Positions 25,969 to 35,303 are shown, counted from the stretch's first letter. The stretch is DNA of 64,000 nucleotides from Bordetella ansorpii (GCF_900078705.1 NZ_FKIF01000009.1:310001-374000); one strand, 5' to 3'. A program made the numbers and translations. The notes: generated by a model from the sequence alone, not told the origin.

Positions 25969-26108
25969 TGGAGGGACTCCCCGGAGAAGGTCCGCCGCGT
26001 CTCCGAGAGGGCGGCGTGCCGAACCCGGCGCAACGGGCAACGCCACATTGCTGGTAGGCTTTCACCCTCGGGCGCACCCCGCGCCCGCCGCCTACCGCCA
26101 GGATTCCC

Positions 26109-26618
26109 ATGACCCCAGCCCTGTTCAGCAGTTCCGTTCCCGTCCTCAAGCAAATGCTGTCGGCCCTGTCCGATGTGCTGAAAAAAGCAGAGGACCAGGC
26201 CTCGGCCAAAAATATCGAACCCGCCGCCTATCTGGAAGCGCGTCTTTATCCCGACATGTTTCCCCTGATCCGGCAGGTCCAGATCGCTGCCGATTTCGCC
26301 AAAGGCATCACTTCGCGCCTGGCCGGCGCGGACGTGCCCAAGTGGGAGAACACCGAAACAAGCTTTGCCGATCTGCAAGCGCTCATCGCCAAGACCCTGG
26401 CGCATGTCGACGCCTTTTCGCCTGAGCAGTTCGCACAAAGCGAAACGCGCGAAATCGTGCTGCGGCCCGGCACGCCAAAGGAAAAGAAGCTGTCGGGCAG
26501 CACCTATCTGCTGCATTACGGCTTGCCGCAGTTCTTCTTCCACGTCACGACGGCCTACGCGATCCTGCGCCACAACGGCGTGGAGATCGGCAAGCGGGAT
26601 TACATGGGCCAGTATTGA
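26109..26618 (+). CDS. DUF1993 family protein
   Basis: The 169-residue soluble protein has the conserved features of DUF1993, a DinB-like four-helix fold: SSSVPVLKQMLSALSDVLKKA, YLEARLYPDMFPLIRQVQIA, HVDAFSPEQF and YLLHYGLPQFFFHVTTAYAI. His residues in the last segment might bind metal. Function is unknown. It marks the return to chromosomal sequence right of the island. Confidence 0.88.
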   Translation: MTPALFSSSVPVLKQMLSALSDVLKKAEDQASAKNIEPAAYLEARLYPDMFPLIRQVQIAADFAKGITSRLAGADVPKWENTETSFADLQALIAKTLAHVDAFSPEQFAQSETREIVLRPGTPKEKKLSGSTYLLHYGLPQFFFHVTTAYAILRHNGVEIGKRDYMGQY

Positions 26619-26760
26619 CGATACCTGTGCGGCTGCGCGGCAGGTTCCTCAAGACCAGCGATGCCGGGGCCCGGGCTCTCCCCGGTTCCCCCGGCATCAA
26701 CGTCCGCGCCAGGATGGCCCGCGTGCTCATCGAACCGCTCTTGTTCACCCGCGGGAAGGC

Positions 26761-27270
26761 TCATGGCTTGGCCGAAGCCGAGGCATCGTCCCCCATCACG
26801 ATGACGAAATGCCGCGGCCGGCTGCTGAGATACCGCACCGGAAACGGCTGTCCCGGGGCGGGATAGGTGACGGCATCCCGCTGGGGATAGACGTTGAAAT
26901 CCGAACTGTCGAAGTAGGTCTGGATCTTCTGGCCATCCGCCTTCTGCAACGTGACGTCATAACGCAGCACCGGGCGATTGTTGTAGACGTTGCCGGTGTC
27001 CTTGCTGGAGGCAATCACCGCCTGGCCCGGCGTGCCGTACTCGTACACCAGCGGCGCCACCCAGCGCGGCCCGAACATGAACAGGGCCGGCGTGCCGAAG
27101 GGGATGCAGATCATCAGCAACACCAACAGCACCATCAGCGGCACGCTGCCCTGCTGCACACCCATCAAACGCGCAATGCCCAGCACGATCAGCACCAGGC
27201 AGATGATGAACACGGGAAACGGCCATACCTTGTCGATGGTCCAGGCCAGCAACGCCACCAGAGTTTCCAT
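26761..27270 (-). CDS. Membrane protein with DUF3592-like domain, T6SS cluster
   Basis: The 169-residue protein has two hydrophobic segments (about residues 15-35 and 42-65) followed by a soluble domain. That domain, with PVLRYDVTLQKADGQKIQT and PAPGQPFPVRYLSSRP, resembles DUF3592 (RYxV ... GxxVxVxY). It is the last gene of the vgrG operon, where a cargo effector or its immunity protein is normally found. Membrane topology makes immunity or a chaperone-like role more likely than toxin; no catalytic motif is seen. Confidence 0.7.
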   Translation of the reverse strand: METLVALLAWTIDKVWPFPVFIICLVLIVLGIARLMGVQQGSVPLMVLLVLLMICIPFGTPALFMFGPRWVAPLVYEYGTPGQAVIASSKDTGNVYNNRPVLRYDVTLQKADGQKIQTYFDSSDFNVYPQRDAVTYPAPGQPFPVRYLSSRPRHFVIVMGDDASASAKP

Positions 27271-27317
27271 GGAGATTCTTTGCGTCCGCTAGGTTGATAA
27301 CACGTTCCGGTTCGCCA

Positions 27318-27701
27318 TCAAGGCGCCAGCACCAGCGCCTTGATCTGGCTGGGCACCACGCGCACCGACGGGCAATTGATCAGATTCGTCGGCCCCAGGC
27401 TGGTTACCCGGGTGCTGGGCGTTCCCCGCACGATGACCGTGAACGCGCCCGTCAGGTGCTGCTGCCGCGACATCACGGTCTGCGAGATCAACCCGCCGCC
27501 GATACCCGGCGTGTCGCCCAAGGATATCGGACGCACGCTCATGATGTTGTGCCACGGCCCGCCGCACAACAGGATGTTGAAGGCCACCGGAATCGTCATG
27601 GGTCCGAAGGCCATGTTCGGATAGGGGATGGGAGGCAACGGCGTCTTGCAGATATCCGGGAATCCCAGATCCATGCCACCGAATTGCGCGTTTGCGAACA
27701 T
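27318..27701 (-). CDS. PAAR-like DUF4150 protein (T6SS spike tip)
   Basis: The 127-residue protein is the bare PAAR-like domain: MDLGFPDICKTP, PIPYPNMAFGPM, GGPWHNIMSV, and TLGPTNLINC-like TSLGPTNLINCPS. Such proteins cap VgrG and often carry a toxin at the C terminus or have one encoded next door. Here the protein ends with the domain itself (KALVLAP), so it has no built-in effector. It lies 44 bases after the DUF3540 gene. Confidence 0.88.
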   Translation of the reverse strand: MFANAQFGGMDLGFPDICKTPLPPIPYPNMAFGPMTIPVAFNILLCGGPWHNIMSVRPISLGDTPGIGGGLISQTVMSRQQHLTGAFTVIVRGTPSTRVTSLGPTNLINCPSVRVVPSQIKALVLAP

Positions 27702-27745
27702 ATGTCTTTCCTCCGATAAGGGAATGCAGGCGGCCGAGCGTCCCG

Positions 27746-28477
27746 CTATCCCACGAGAATCTGTTTGCCGTCGGCCTTGACCAGCGTCTCGCCGTTGATG
27801 AAGGTCGTATTGCCGCTCAGGCGGGCAATGAAATCAGCGGCGTAGTCCAGGTTGACGGCCTTGACGGTGTCGGTGCCGGTGACGTAGCGCGTGGACTGGC
27901 CCGTGGTTTCACGTACCGACTGGTAATAGGATTCGCGATGGTCGCCCGTGTACTTGGCGGTGATGGCCGACACGCTCAGATCCGCGCTGACCAACGTGCA
28001 GGAATGGGTCTTCAGCGTCCAGTCCGCCGTGCTCACCGCGCCCGACCGGGCCTGCAGCGCGAAGGTTTCCGCGGCCACCGACACGCGGCTGGCGCCCGTC
28101 AGGGACAGCACGTCGGCGGACAGGGCCAGTTCGCCATCGACATGCAAGGTCGAACGGCCTTGAGCGCGCTGCTCCAGCACGGCAATGATGTACAGGCCAC
28201 CGGCCGCGTCACCCGACACCAGCACCTTGTCCCCGGCGTTCGGCATCAGCAGGCAACTGGCGGCCCGCTTGACCTGATACCGGCGCCCTCGCGCCTCGTC
28301 GCTGACGGTGAACCAGCCCTCTTCCCCCGACGCATCGACCAGGAAGGCGCTGTGAATGGGTGTGTCGCCGTTGTAGGCGTTGGCGTTGCGTTGCAGCAGG
28401 GGTTGCAGCGTGTCCGGTTGCGCCGGCCGGGGATCGGCATTCGCGCGCTCGCCGTCATGCTGTCTGCGTTGGATCAT
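27746..28477 (-). CDS. DUF3540 protein of the VgrG cluster
   Basis: The 243-residue protein resembles DUF3540 proteins found beside vgrG, DUF2169 and DUF4150 genes. The first half has a barrel-like GWFTVSDEARGRRYQVKRA ... GDKVLVSGD pattern. The second half is a repetitive strand-rich region (LSLTGASRVSVAAETFAL, TWTLKTHSC-like) like a VgrG needle. The start is set at 28477, where ATGA overlaps the previous stop; an ATG four codons earlier is also in frame. A spike-extension or adaptor role is likely. Confidence 0.82.
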   Translation of the reverse strand: MIQRRQHDGERANADPRPAQPDTLQPLLQRNANAYNGDTPIHSAFLVDASGEEGWFTVSDEARGRRYQVKRAASCLLMPNAGDKVLVSGDAAGGLYIIAVLEQRAQGRSTLHVDGELALSADVLSLTGASRVSVAAETFALQARSGAVSTADWTLKTHSCTLVSADLSVSAITAKYTGDHRESYYQSVRETTGQSTRYVTGTDTVKAVNLDYAADFIARLSGNTTFINGETLVKADGKQILVG

Positions 28478-29529
28478 AGTTTCACCCATTGCTCGGCGTG
28501 CAGCAGATCGCGGTCCGGCGGCAGGACGCCGTCACGGCTGCCATAGCGGGTATCGTTGTCGATCACCGCGTGAAGCTTGCTACGCATGAAATGCCCGCCT
28601 CGAAAATCGGCCTGGCTGAGATTGGAGTAGGAGAAATCCGTGAACGGCATGCTGCCTTCGCCGAAATCGGCATGTTGCAGGTCGCACTGATTCAGGATCG
28701 CCATGTTCATGTCGGCGCCCCGGAACACGGCACGCTCGCAATTGGCGCCCGACAGATTGGCGCATTCCATCTGCGCCCCGGCGAACACCGCGTGCGCCGC
28801 ATTCGCCTCCAGCAACAGGGCCTGCCGCAGCGTCGCGTGGTCGAACCGGCATGCCTGCAGGTCGCATCCCTTGAAGCACGACTGGGACAGTTCCGCCTGC
28901 GAAAAGTCTGCGCCCGCCATCCTGCTGTCCGTGAACTGGCTCTGCACCAGATGCAAGCCGGAGAAGTCATAAGCCTTGGCGGTGCACTCCAGCGCGATCA
29001 GGTTGGTGAAGCGCGTGTTCTCGATGGCCAGATTGGCGAAATCGAAATCCGCCAGCGCCAGATGCTGGAACGCCGAATCCTTGAAGCGCAACGTCACGTC
29101 CTGGTTGCCCGTCAGCACCCATTTGTCGATGCGGCAATCCTCGACCCGCAGGTCGAGCATCTGGGTATTGGCGACCGCGCCTTCCGAGGCGTCGCAGCCA
29201 CGCAGCACGCACCGCTCGAACACGCAGCCGATGAACTGCTGCGCATGGAAAGTGCAGGCATCGAACACGCAGTCGACGAACCGGCTGTTCGAGAAAGCGC
29301 AGTCCTTGAACACCACGCGCGACCATGCTCCGCGCACGAATATGACCATGTCGGCATGGCACGCCTGCCATTCGGTGTCGGCGAACGTGTTCTCTTCGAA
29401 GATGCATTGGCGGATCTCGCCGCCCCGCCAGGCATCCCGCCAATGCAAGCCCTTGTACAACAGGCCGGCAATCGAATCGCCATCGGCTACCTGGGCCAGG
29501 AACTTCTGTTTTATCTCGTCGGGAGCCAT
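28474..29529 (-). CDS. Pentapeptide-repeat protein of the VgrG cluster
   Basis: The 351-residue protein is almost wholly made of degenerate A(D/N)LxX pentapeptides, which predict a right-handed quadrilateral beta helix. Regular A(N/D)LSG blocks occur near residues 230-290 (ANLSGANCERAVFRGADMNM). The first half is unusually rich in Cys at repeat positions (FKDCAF, FVDCVFDACTF, FERCVLRGCD). It starts 3 bases after the DUF2169 gene. Such proteins in T6SS clusters are presumed adaptors for cargo loading; this is inference. Confidence 0.85.
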   Translation of the reverse strand: MAPDEIKQKFLAQVADGDSIAGLLYKGLHWRDAWRGGEIRQCIFEENTFADTEWQACHADMVIFVRGAWSRVVFKDCAFSNSRFVDCVFDACTFHAQQFIGCVFERCVLRGCDASEGAVANTQMLDLRVEDCRIDKWVLTGNQDVTLRFKDSAFQHLALADFDFANLAIENTRFTNLIALECTAKAYDFSGLHLVQSQFTDSRMAGADFSQAELSQSCFKGCDLQACRFDHATLRQALLLEANAAHAVFAGAQMECANLSGANCERAVFRGADMNMAILNQCDLQHADFGEGSMPFTDFSYSNLSQADFRGGHFMRSKLHAVIDNDTRYGSRDGVLPPDRDLLHAEQWVKL

Positions 29530-29532
29530 GGA

Positions 29533-32148
29533 TCAGTGACGCAACGGATAGATGTTGGAACGGGTCATCAACATGTCCTGCTGGACGGTGTTCTCGTCGA
29601 CCTTGACCATGGCCAGGTCGGCGCTGAAGAAAGATACGTGCCGCATCTGCGTGCCGGACAGGTCGGCCGATTTCATCTGGGCCTCGCTGAAATCCGAATT
29701 GGCGATTCGGACCCGCGACAGGTCGGCCCGGATGAAGAGCGAACGCTTGAAGAAACTGTCTTCGAGACTGACCTCGCGCAGGCGGCTTTCGGAAAAATCG
29801 CAATGGCTGAGATCGCTGGCCACGATGCGGCCGGCGGCCAGGCCGACCCTGCGGAAGCTGGACGCCGAGAATGCGCAGTGCGAGATCTCGAAATCCTCGA
29901 TGGTGCTTCCCGGAGCGATGTTGACCTTGGACGCCTGGCATTGCAGCAACCTGAAATCCGACATCGGCTTCATCTCGACGAACGCCATCGAGTCGATGTG
30001 GCAGGACTCCATGCTGATGCCCGTGAGGCGGGCCTTGATGAACGAGTGCCGCAGGAAACGGCAGTCCTTGAACGCGAGTTGCCCCAGCCGGGCGCGCATG
30101 TAGGCGAAATTCACGAACTGGCATTGCTCGAACGCGCAGCCCTGCATCGTGATGCGGAAATGCATCCACTGCGCCAGATCGCAGCGCACGAACCGGCAGT
30201 CCTCGAAGCGGGCCTTGTCGGAGCCCACGTTGGGCAGTCGGCAATCGATGAACTGGCACTGCGTGAAATGCGCCTGGCTCCAGTCCGCCGACGAGAAATC
30301 GCAGCCCGTGAACACCACCCTTTCGAAATCGCCGCATGCCATGCGGGCACGGCCGAAGTCGCATCCCGTGATGCGGCTGTCGCGCAGGGTCAGGCCGCTG
30401 ACGTCCCAGCCGGCGTAGGACGCGCCGGCGGCGGCGAAATCGCGCAGGTCATAGCCCTCGCATCCTTCGGGCAGCGGTTCCGCCACGCGTTGCTGCAGAC
30501 CGAAGATACGGTGCAGCGCTCTCGGCCGGCCGGAGTAGTCGCGTCGCGCGGCCTGCGCGCCAGGCGCCCGCGCCAGCAACTCCTGAAACTGCCCGGCCTG
30601 CTTCAGGCGCAGTTGCCGCAGCGCCTCCTGCGCGGCGCTGCTGTCGCCCAGGCCCGGCGCCACGGGCACGGCGCGGCGTTCGGCCGCCTCACGCACCGAA
30701 TCCAGCAGCGACTGCCGGCTTTCCTTCAGGAATTCGGCGCGCTCGTCCTTCATCGATTGCGGCACGTCGTCGGACTTGCCGGCCAGGGCTTCGCGGCTTT
30801 CCCGCAGCTTGCGCCTGGCATCGGCCAGGGTCTGCCGCTGCGACTGCTGTTTTTTCAGCATGTCCTCGATGAGCGCCTCGCGGGAAACCTTGCCGCTGCG
30901 GGTCCGCTCCAGCCAATCCAGCTCGGTCCGAATGCCGGCGGCGCTGGCGGCGGACGCCTCCCCGGACTGGGCGCGCGCGACACCCGGACCCAGCTCTTTC
31001 TCGAGCTTGACGAGCTTGTTGCGCAACAGCGGCGACAGCTCGATCTCGTCACCGGCCAGCGCGCGCAGGAACCGGGCATCGACCAGTTGCGCGTCGAGCA
31101 CCGCATGCATGCCGCTGGTCTGCGGATCGATGCGTTTGTGGAAAATATCCTCGTAATAGGCCGATTCGCGCGGTGCATCGGCATGCTCGGCGGCATACAG
31201 AATGTGGCTGACGTCGCTGGCGTCGTCCTCATCGATGGGTACGGCGCCCTGGTAGATCAGGATGGCCTTCTCCAGATGGGGAAATGCCCAGTACGTCGTC
31301 AGGCGCAGGGGGACTTCTTCGAGAAACCCGCTTGCCTGCCCGGCCGTCCTGGCGCGCCGGATGAACGCCTTGGCCGCCAGGGCGGGAATGGACGTGGTCA
31401 GCCGCGGCTTCTCGGGATGCAGATGCGTGAAGGTGATCTCGTCGCCCGCGTCCAGGTAATTCAGACGCTGCCGGGGCGGACTCTGGTTGAAGTATTCCCA
31501 GTCGATGTCGCGCGCGAAACCCGGGAATTCATTGACGCGCCATTGCTCGTCGTAGGTGCCCATCATCCGGTTTCTGCCGGGATATTCGATTGGAATGGCC
31601 GCGTAGCCGGCCGGCGCGTAACGCTGCCCCTCCAGCACGACCGGGTTGGCCGGATCCTCGACGTTGGGCAGGAACCGGACCTGCATGCCGTCGACGCCTG
31701 TCTTCCGGAAACCCTTGCCGTGCGGGTTCTCCTGATAGCCTTCGCCACCGAATGCGTTGCGCCAGCAGATGGGAATACGGTCGAACGGCAACGCCTCGCT
31801 GGGCTTGCCGTCCGACCAATAGCGCTCGCCCGTTACCCACAGGTCTTTCCTGACGTTGTTGACGCTGACGGAGACGGCGGTCCTGCCGCGGACGGCGTAT
31901 TTGCCGAAGCCATAGGCATTCAGAATGATTTCCGGCCTGGGCTTCGGGATGCCGAAATCCAGCGCCTCGGCCCCGAACACCTGCGCGGATTCCTCGCCGA
32001 ACAGCGCCCATAGCTGCTGCTCGTCGACCAGGCTGAACCCGGCCGAGAAGTCCACCATCGCATACGCGGTGATGGCCAGATGATCCTGCTTCAGGAATCG
32101 GTACGGACGCGTCAGGGCGGACAACCGGTTGGGTTTGATGACTTTCAT
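29533..32148 (-). CDS. DUF2169 domain fused to pentapeptide repeats (T6SS adaptor)
   Basis: This is an 871-residue, two-part protein. Residues about 20-310 are DUF2169 (YRFLKQDHLAITAYAMVDFS, KPRPEIILNAYGFGKYAVRG, WRNAFGGEGYQENPHGKGF), a domain known from effector-loading adaptors near vgrG. Residues about 320-540 form a charged, helical linker (LREALIEDMLKKQQSQRQTL-type). From about 560 onward run pentapeptide repeats, again Cys-rich (GCDFGRARMACGDFERVVF). It lies 21 bases after vgrG. It probably holds cargo and brings it to the VgrG spike. Confidence 0.88.
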   Translation of the reverse strand: MKVIKPNRLSALTRPYRFLKQDHLAITAYAMVDFSAGFSLVDEQQLWALFGEESAQVFGAEALDFGIPKPRPEIILNAYGFGKYAVRGRTAVSVSVNNVRKDLWVTGERYWSDGKPSEALPFDRIPICWRNAFGGEGYQENPHGKGFRKTGVDGMQVRFLPNVEDPANPVVLEGQRYAPAGYAAIPIEYPGRNRMMGTYDEQWRVNEFPGFARDIDWEYFNQSPPRQRLNYLDAGDEITFTHLHPEKPRLTTSIPALAAKAFIRRARTAGQASGFLEEVPLRLTTYWAFPHLEKAILIYQGAVPIDEDDASDVSHILYAAEHADAPRESAYYEDIFHKRIDPQTSGMHAVLDAQLVDARFLRALAGDEIELSPLLRNKLVKLEKELGPGVARAQSGEASAASAAGIRTELDWLERTRSGKVSREALIEDMLKKQQSQRQTLADARRKLRESREALAGKSDDVPQSMKDERAEFLKESRQSLLDSVREAAERRAVPVAPGLGDSSAAQEALRQLRLKQAGQFQELLARAPGAQAARRDYSGRPRALHRIFGLQQRVAEPLPEGCEGYDLRDFAAAGASYAGWDVSGLTLRDSRITGCDFGRARMACGDFERVVFTGCDFSSADWSQAHFTQCQFIDCRLPNVGSDKARFEDCRFVRCDLAQWMHFRITMQGCAFEQCQFVNFAYMRARLGQLAFKDCRFLRHSFIKARLTGISMESCHIDSMAFVEMKPMSDFRLLQCQASKVNIAPGSTIEDFEISHCAFSASSFRRVGLAAGRIVASDLSHCDFSESRLREVSLEDSFFKRSLFIRADLSRVRIANSDFSEAQMKSADLSGTQMRHVSFFSADLAMVKVDENTVQQDMLMTRSNIYPLRH

Positions 32149-32169
32149 CGAGCGGCGGCGGGGTCTCGA

Positions 32170-34536
32170 TCAGACGATCAGCATGAATGCCTGGAACCAG
32201 GTCCGGAACCCGCCGAAATCGATGTCGGTGGGAGAGTTGGTTCCCTTGTATGCCGACACGTCCAGCTTGAGCACGCCAAAATCCGCCTTCTTGACGTAGT
32301 AGGTGTCCTGGGACACGTTGAGCTGGTGCCGGAATGCCGACGCGGACTGGTGAAAGGCGCGGGCCTGGAACACCTCGACGAACGCCTCGCCCTTCCAGAT
32401 GCCATTGGTGAAATGCGTCTTGTGGGTGTCCTTCAGCGCGGAGCCGTTCCAGACCAGCTCGGTCGACTCCAGCGCGATCTTGTCCGGCGCCTTCATCGTC
32501 ATGACCGTGCCCGTCATGTTGATCGAGTGATCCGCGCCGCCGCGCTGGATGTCCAGCGGGCCCGCGTCCGCGAAGAGCTTCTTGGTGCCGGACGCCCAGA
32601 ATTCGCTGTTGCCGCCGGTGGCCGTGATGGTGACGTCCGTGGGCGCCTTCAGGATGGCGTTTTCGCCTTCCAGGCCCAACTGATGGTCGTCGCCGCCCTT
32701 CTGCACGTTGACGTTGTTGTCGCCGGTGGACTTGACCAGGATGATGTCGTTGGCTTCGAACTTGCCGAAGCCGGTGTCGGCCTTGATGTGGATGTGGCCG
32801 TCGTTGGACGTGACCTCGATATCCGACTTGGTGGTGTTGATGTAGCGGTGGTCGAACGTCTCGGTGCGGTCGCCGCCCGTGACCTTCAGCGTGTCGTAGC
32901 CATTGATGGTGGTGTCGCGGTACGACTCGACGATGTTCTTCTGGTAGTCGCCGATGGTGTTCTCTTCGAAGGTGCCGATGTGGGTCACGCGCGACTGGCC
33001 GACGTCCCGCGTCTCCAGGCCCTCGACCACGACATGCAGGTCTTTCTCGGAGTGCAGCTTCACGTACTCGCTGCCGAGCTTGTTCTCGATGTACATGTGG
33101 CTTTCATTGGCCGGGCTGCCGAAATGGGAGCGGCTGCTGAAGCCCACCATGGTGGGCGACGGCACGAAGCCGCCCGCCGGCATCTGGCGGTCGTTGTAGA
33201 CCCGGCCCGTGACCAGCGGACGGTCGGGGTTGCCGCCGATGAAGTCCACGACCACTTCCTGGCCGATGCGCGGCGTGCTGATGGCGCCGTAGCCGCTGCC
33301 CGCCGAATCGTTGGACACGCGCACCCAGCAAGAACTGCTTTCGTCCATCGGGCCATAGCGGTCCCAGCGGAAGTGCAGCTTCACCCGCTGGAAGGCGTCG
33401 GTGTAGACCTCGGCGCCGGCAGGCCCGGTCACCACGGCCGTCTGCGGCCCGGTGGTCTTGGGAATATGCGTCTTCACGGGCGCGCGGAACGGCAGGCTGG
33501 TGGGCTGCACCACGAAGTCGGTGCGGTACTCGCCGTCGCCCTCGCCCGACTGATAGCCGGCTTCGGTCAGGAAATATTCGGTCGAGATGACCAGATACTC
33601 GCGCAGGTCCGCCTTGCGCGGGCTCTGGCGCAGCTTGAAGGTGTAGCCCGGCGCCATGCCCCGCACGTTGGACGTGCCGCTGCTGCGCTCGCTGGCCGAG
33701 CGGGTTTCTTCCAGCCGGACCTTGACGTAGTGTTCGCCGTCCTGGATGTCGACGTAGCCGCCCTGCCATTCATAGATTTCGTGATTGGCCTGCTGGACGG
33801 AATAGTTTTCCTTCAGGCGGCTTTGCAGATTCAGGCTGGACTTCTTGAAGTCGTAGTCGTTGACGACGTACTCGATGCCACGCAGCTCTTCCTCGCTGGT
33901 CCAGGTATGGATCGCCTGCCCTTCGATGTTGCCGGCCTGGGGGTAATAGTCGAGCGAAGGATAATCGGGCAACGGCTTGTGCTCGCCGATGTCATCGGCC
34001 AGCACCAGGGTGTGCTGGTTCTTGCCGTGCTCGAAGTAATAATAAATTCCTTCGTGCTCCATCAGGCGGCTGATGAAGTCGAAATCGCTTTCCTCATATT
34101 GGACGCAATAATCCCGGGTGCGATAACTGCCTTGCAGCTTCTTCTCGAAGTTATAGCCGGGATACGATCCCAGCACTTCGTCCAGGATTTCCACGACACT
34201 CTTGTTCTGGTAAATCTTGCAGTCGCGATTGCGCTTCAAATACCATAGCCACGGGCAGACGGTCGCACGATAACGCGCCAGGCGGAATCCGCCGGCGTCC
34301 TGGCCCACATAGGCAAAACGGACGACGTCGCCGCTCAGGTAACGCTTGCCGCCGTTCTGGGTTTCGATTTCCAGCGTCAATGGCTTGCCGAGCACCGAAT
34401 CGGCGGTGATGGAGGCCGTCTCGGCCACGAGTTCCACCTCGAACTCGTACACCTCCGACAGGGCCTCGCGCCCGTGCATGCTCTTGAACTCCAGCACCGC
34501 GCCCAGGGCGGTTTCCGCGACGACGACTCTATTCAT
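32170..34536 (-). CDS. vgrG: Type VI secretion tip protein VgrG
   Basis: This 788-residue spike protein has a gp27-like part (LGAVLEFKSMHGREALSEVY, EESDFDFISRLMEHEGIYYY), a gp5-like OB part (FPRWD-type HFRWDRYGPMDESSSCWVRV, QEVVVDFIGGNPDRPLVTGR) and a beta-helical needle with DUF2345-like repeats. A C-terminal stretch of about 130 residues (from about 660) has no toxin motif I can name. It is first in a six-gene operon. The 246 bases upstream are locally AT-rich and hold no gene; they should contain the promoter. No T6SS structural genes are in the window, so it is an orphan cluster. Confidence 0.95.
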   Translation of the reverse strand: MNRVVVAETALGAVLEFKSMHGREALSEVYEFEVELVAETASITADSVLGKPLTLEIETQNGGKRYLSGDVVRFAYVGQDAGGFRLARYRATVCPWLWYLKRNRDCKIYQNKSVVEILDEVLGSYPGYNFEKKLQGSYRTRDYCVQYEESDFDFISRLMEHEGIYYYFEHGKNQHTLVLADDIGEHKPLPDYPSLDYYPQAGNIEGQAIHTWTSEEELRGIEYVVNDYDFKKSSLNLQSRLKENYSVQQANHEIYEWQGGYVDIQDGEHYVKVRLEETRSASERSSGTSNVRGMAPGYTFKLRQSPRKADLREYLVISTEYFLTEAGYQSGEGDGEYRTDFVVQPTSLPFRAPVKTHIPKTTGPQTAVVTGPAGAEVYTDAFQRVKLHFRWDRYGPMDESSSCWVRVSNDSAGSGYGAISTPRIGQEVVVDFIGGNPDRPLVTGRVYNDRQMPAGGFVPSPTMVGFSSRSHFGSPANESHMYIENKLGSEYVKLHSEKDLHVVVEGLETRDVGQSRVTHIGTFEENTIGDYQKNIVESYRDTTINGYDTLKVTGGDRTETFDHRYINTTKSDIEVTSNDGHIHIKADTGFGKFEANDIILVKSTGDNNVNVQKGGDDHQLGLEGENAILKAPTDVTITATGGNSEFWASGTKKLFADAGPLDIQRGGADHSINMTGTVMTMKAPDKIALESTELVWNGSALKDTHKTHFTNGIWKGEAFVEVFQARAFHQSASAFRHQLNVSQDTYYVKKADFGVLKLDVSAYKGTNSPTDIDFGGFRTWFQAFMLIV

Positions 34537-34782
34537 GGCCCCACTCTATTCAAGTTTTAATTGAATTCAGATTAATTGGGTCAGACTATGACACTTTCGC
34601 GACAATGCTAGGTTTTCTACGTGCCAGTGATGTGACAGTCAGCAAGAATTACATCTGAAGAGAATCTGTTTAATATGCGCAGGCGTTTCACCCGGGGCTT
34701 GCAACAAGCACCGACAAAATCAAACGCAATGAAACGGAGCGCAACCAGATATGCCGCGCGGGGCGGGGACGGCCATGGCCAG

Positions 34783-35169
34783 TCAGGTGGTGCAGCCTCG
34801 CAGCACGTCCTCGACTTTCTCCGCCGGCACGCGCGGATGGTTCATCCCGTTATTGAAGAAGCGGGTGGCCGAGCCGCCCGGAGTAGGCTCGATACGCACC
34901 AGGTAATAATCCTGGCGCGGCTGGGGAAAACGGTCTTCGTAAACCGTGATGTCGGCCCGCTGCTCGGCCGGGAAGCGGACAACGTCCGCCACACTGCCCC
35001 AGTCGTCCACGGTGGGTTCGACGCAGGCATACACCTGTTCGGCGGAGCGGATCGACAGGTACAGGACCGGTTTGGTCGATTGCAGATCGCCGGCCGTCTT
35101 CGGGCCGCCATTGGCCGCGCAGCCCGCCAACAGGGCCAGGCCTGCCGCGGCCAGGAAGGTTCTGAACAT
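34783..35169 (-). CDS. Small lipoprotein, unknown function
   Basis: The 128-residue product has a signal peptide with lipobox LLAGC (Cys17). The mature part has VLYLSIRSAEQVYACVEPTV, TVYEDRFPQPRQDYYLVRIEP and SATRFFNNGMNHPRVPAEKV with a final Cys. An AGAGG-type site precedes the ATG. It resembles small outer-membrane lipoproteins of this order of bacteria, but I cannot name the family. Confidence 0.75.
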   Translation of the reverse strand: MFRTFLAAAGLALLAGCAANGGPKTAGDLQSTKPVLYLSIRSAEQVYACVEPTVDDWGSVADVVRFPAEQRADITVYEDRFPQPRQDYYLVRIEPTPGGSATRFFNNGMNHPRVPAEKVEDVLRGCTT

Positions 35170-35303
35170 CGTCCGTGCCTCTTGCTGTAGTTCGATGCGG
35201 CCCATGATAAAGGCGGAGGGCGGAACGCCAGGACAGGTCCAGCGTTCCGCCCTCCATGGCGGCCCCCGTTGCCGCAGCCACGCGGGACATCCGTCTTTCG
35301 GCA

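Larger units (their letters stand above)
22594..25970 (+). mobile_element. Decayed tRNA-Ser-linked arsenic-resistance island
   Basis: Between tRNA-Ser and the chromosomal DUF1993 gene lie an integrase stub, five ars-type genes (three of them broken) and an MFS gene. Base composition and codon use are visibly less GC-rich than on either side. Near-identical repeats TCACTCA-(GTGG)-GGTACCTCTT lie at 22652 and 25952. A second copy of the tRNA 3' end was not seen at the right side, so the exact att sites are uncertain. Large internal deletions suggest it can no longer move. Confidence 0.75.

Noticed and set aside
25970-26108. A second copy of the tRNA-Ser 3' end (attR)
   Set aside because: I looked for the terminal CCTCTCCGCCA words on both strands and found only partial GC-rich matches, not a convincing duplicate.
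28489-32013. 1174-codon plus-strand open frame
   Set aside because: Antisense to the two pentapeptide genes; the repeats keep stops out of the opposite strand. No domain is recognisable.
32080-34248. 722-codon plus-strand frame rich in Val/Asp/Leu
   Set aside because: Antisense to vgrG; composition reflects complement codons.
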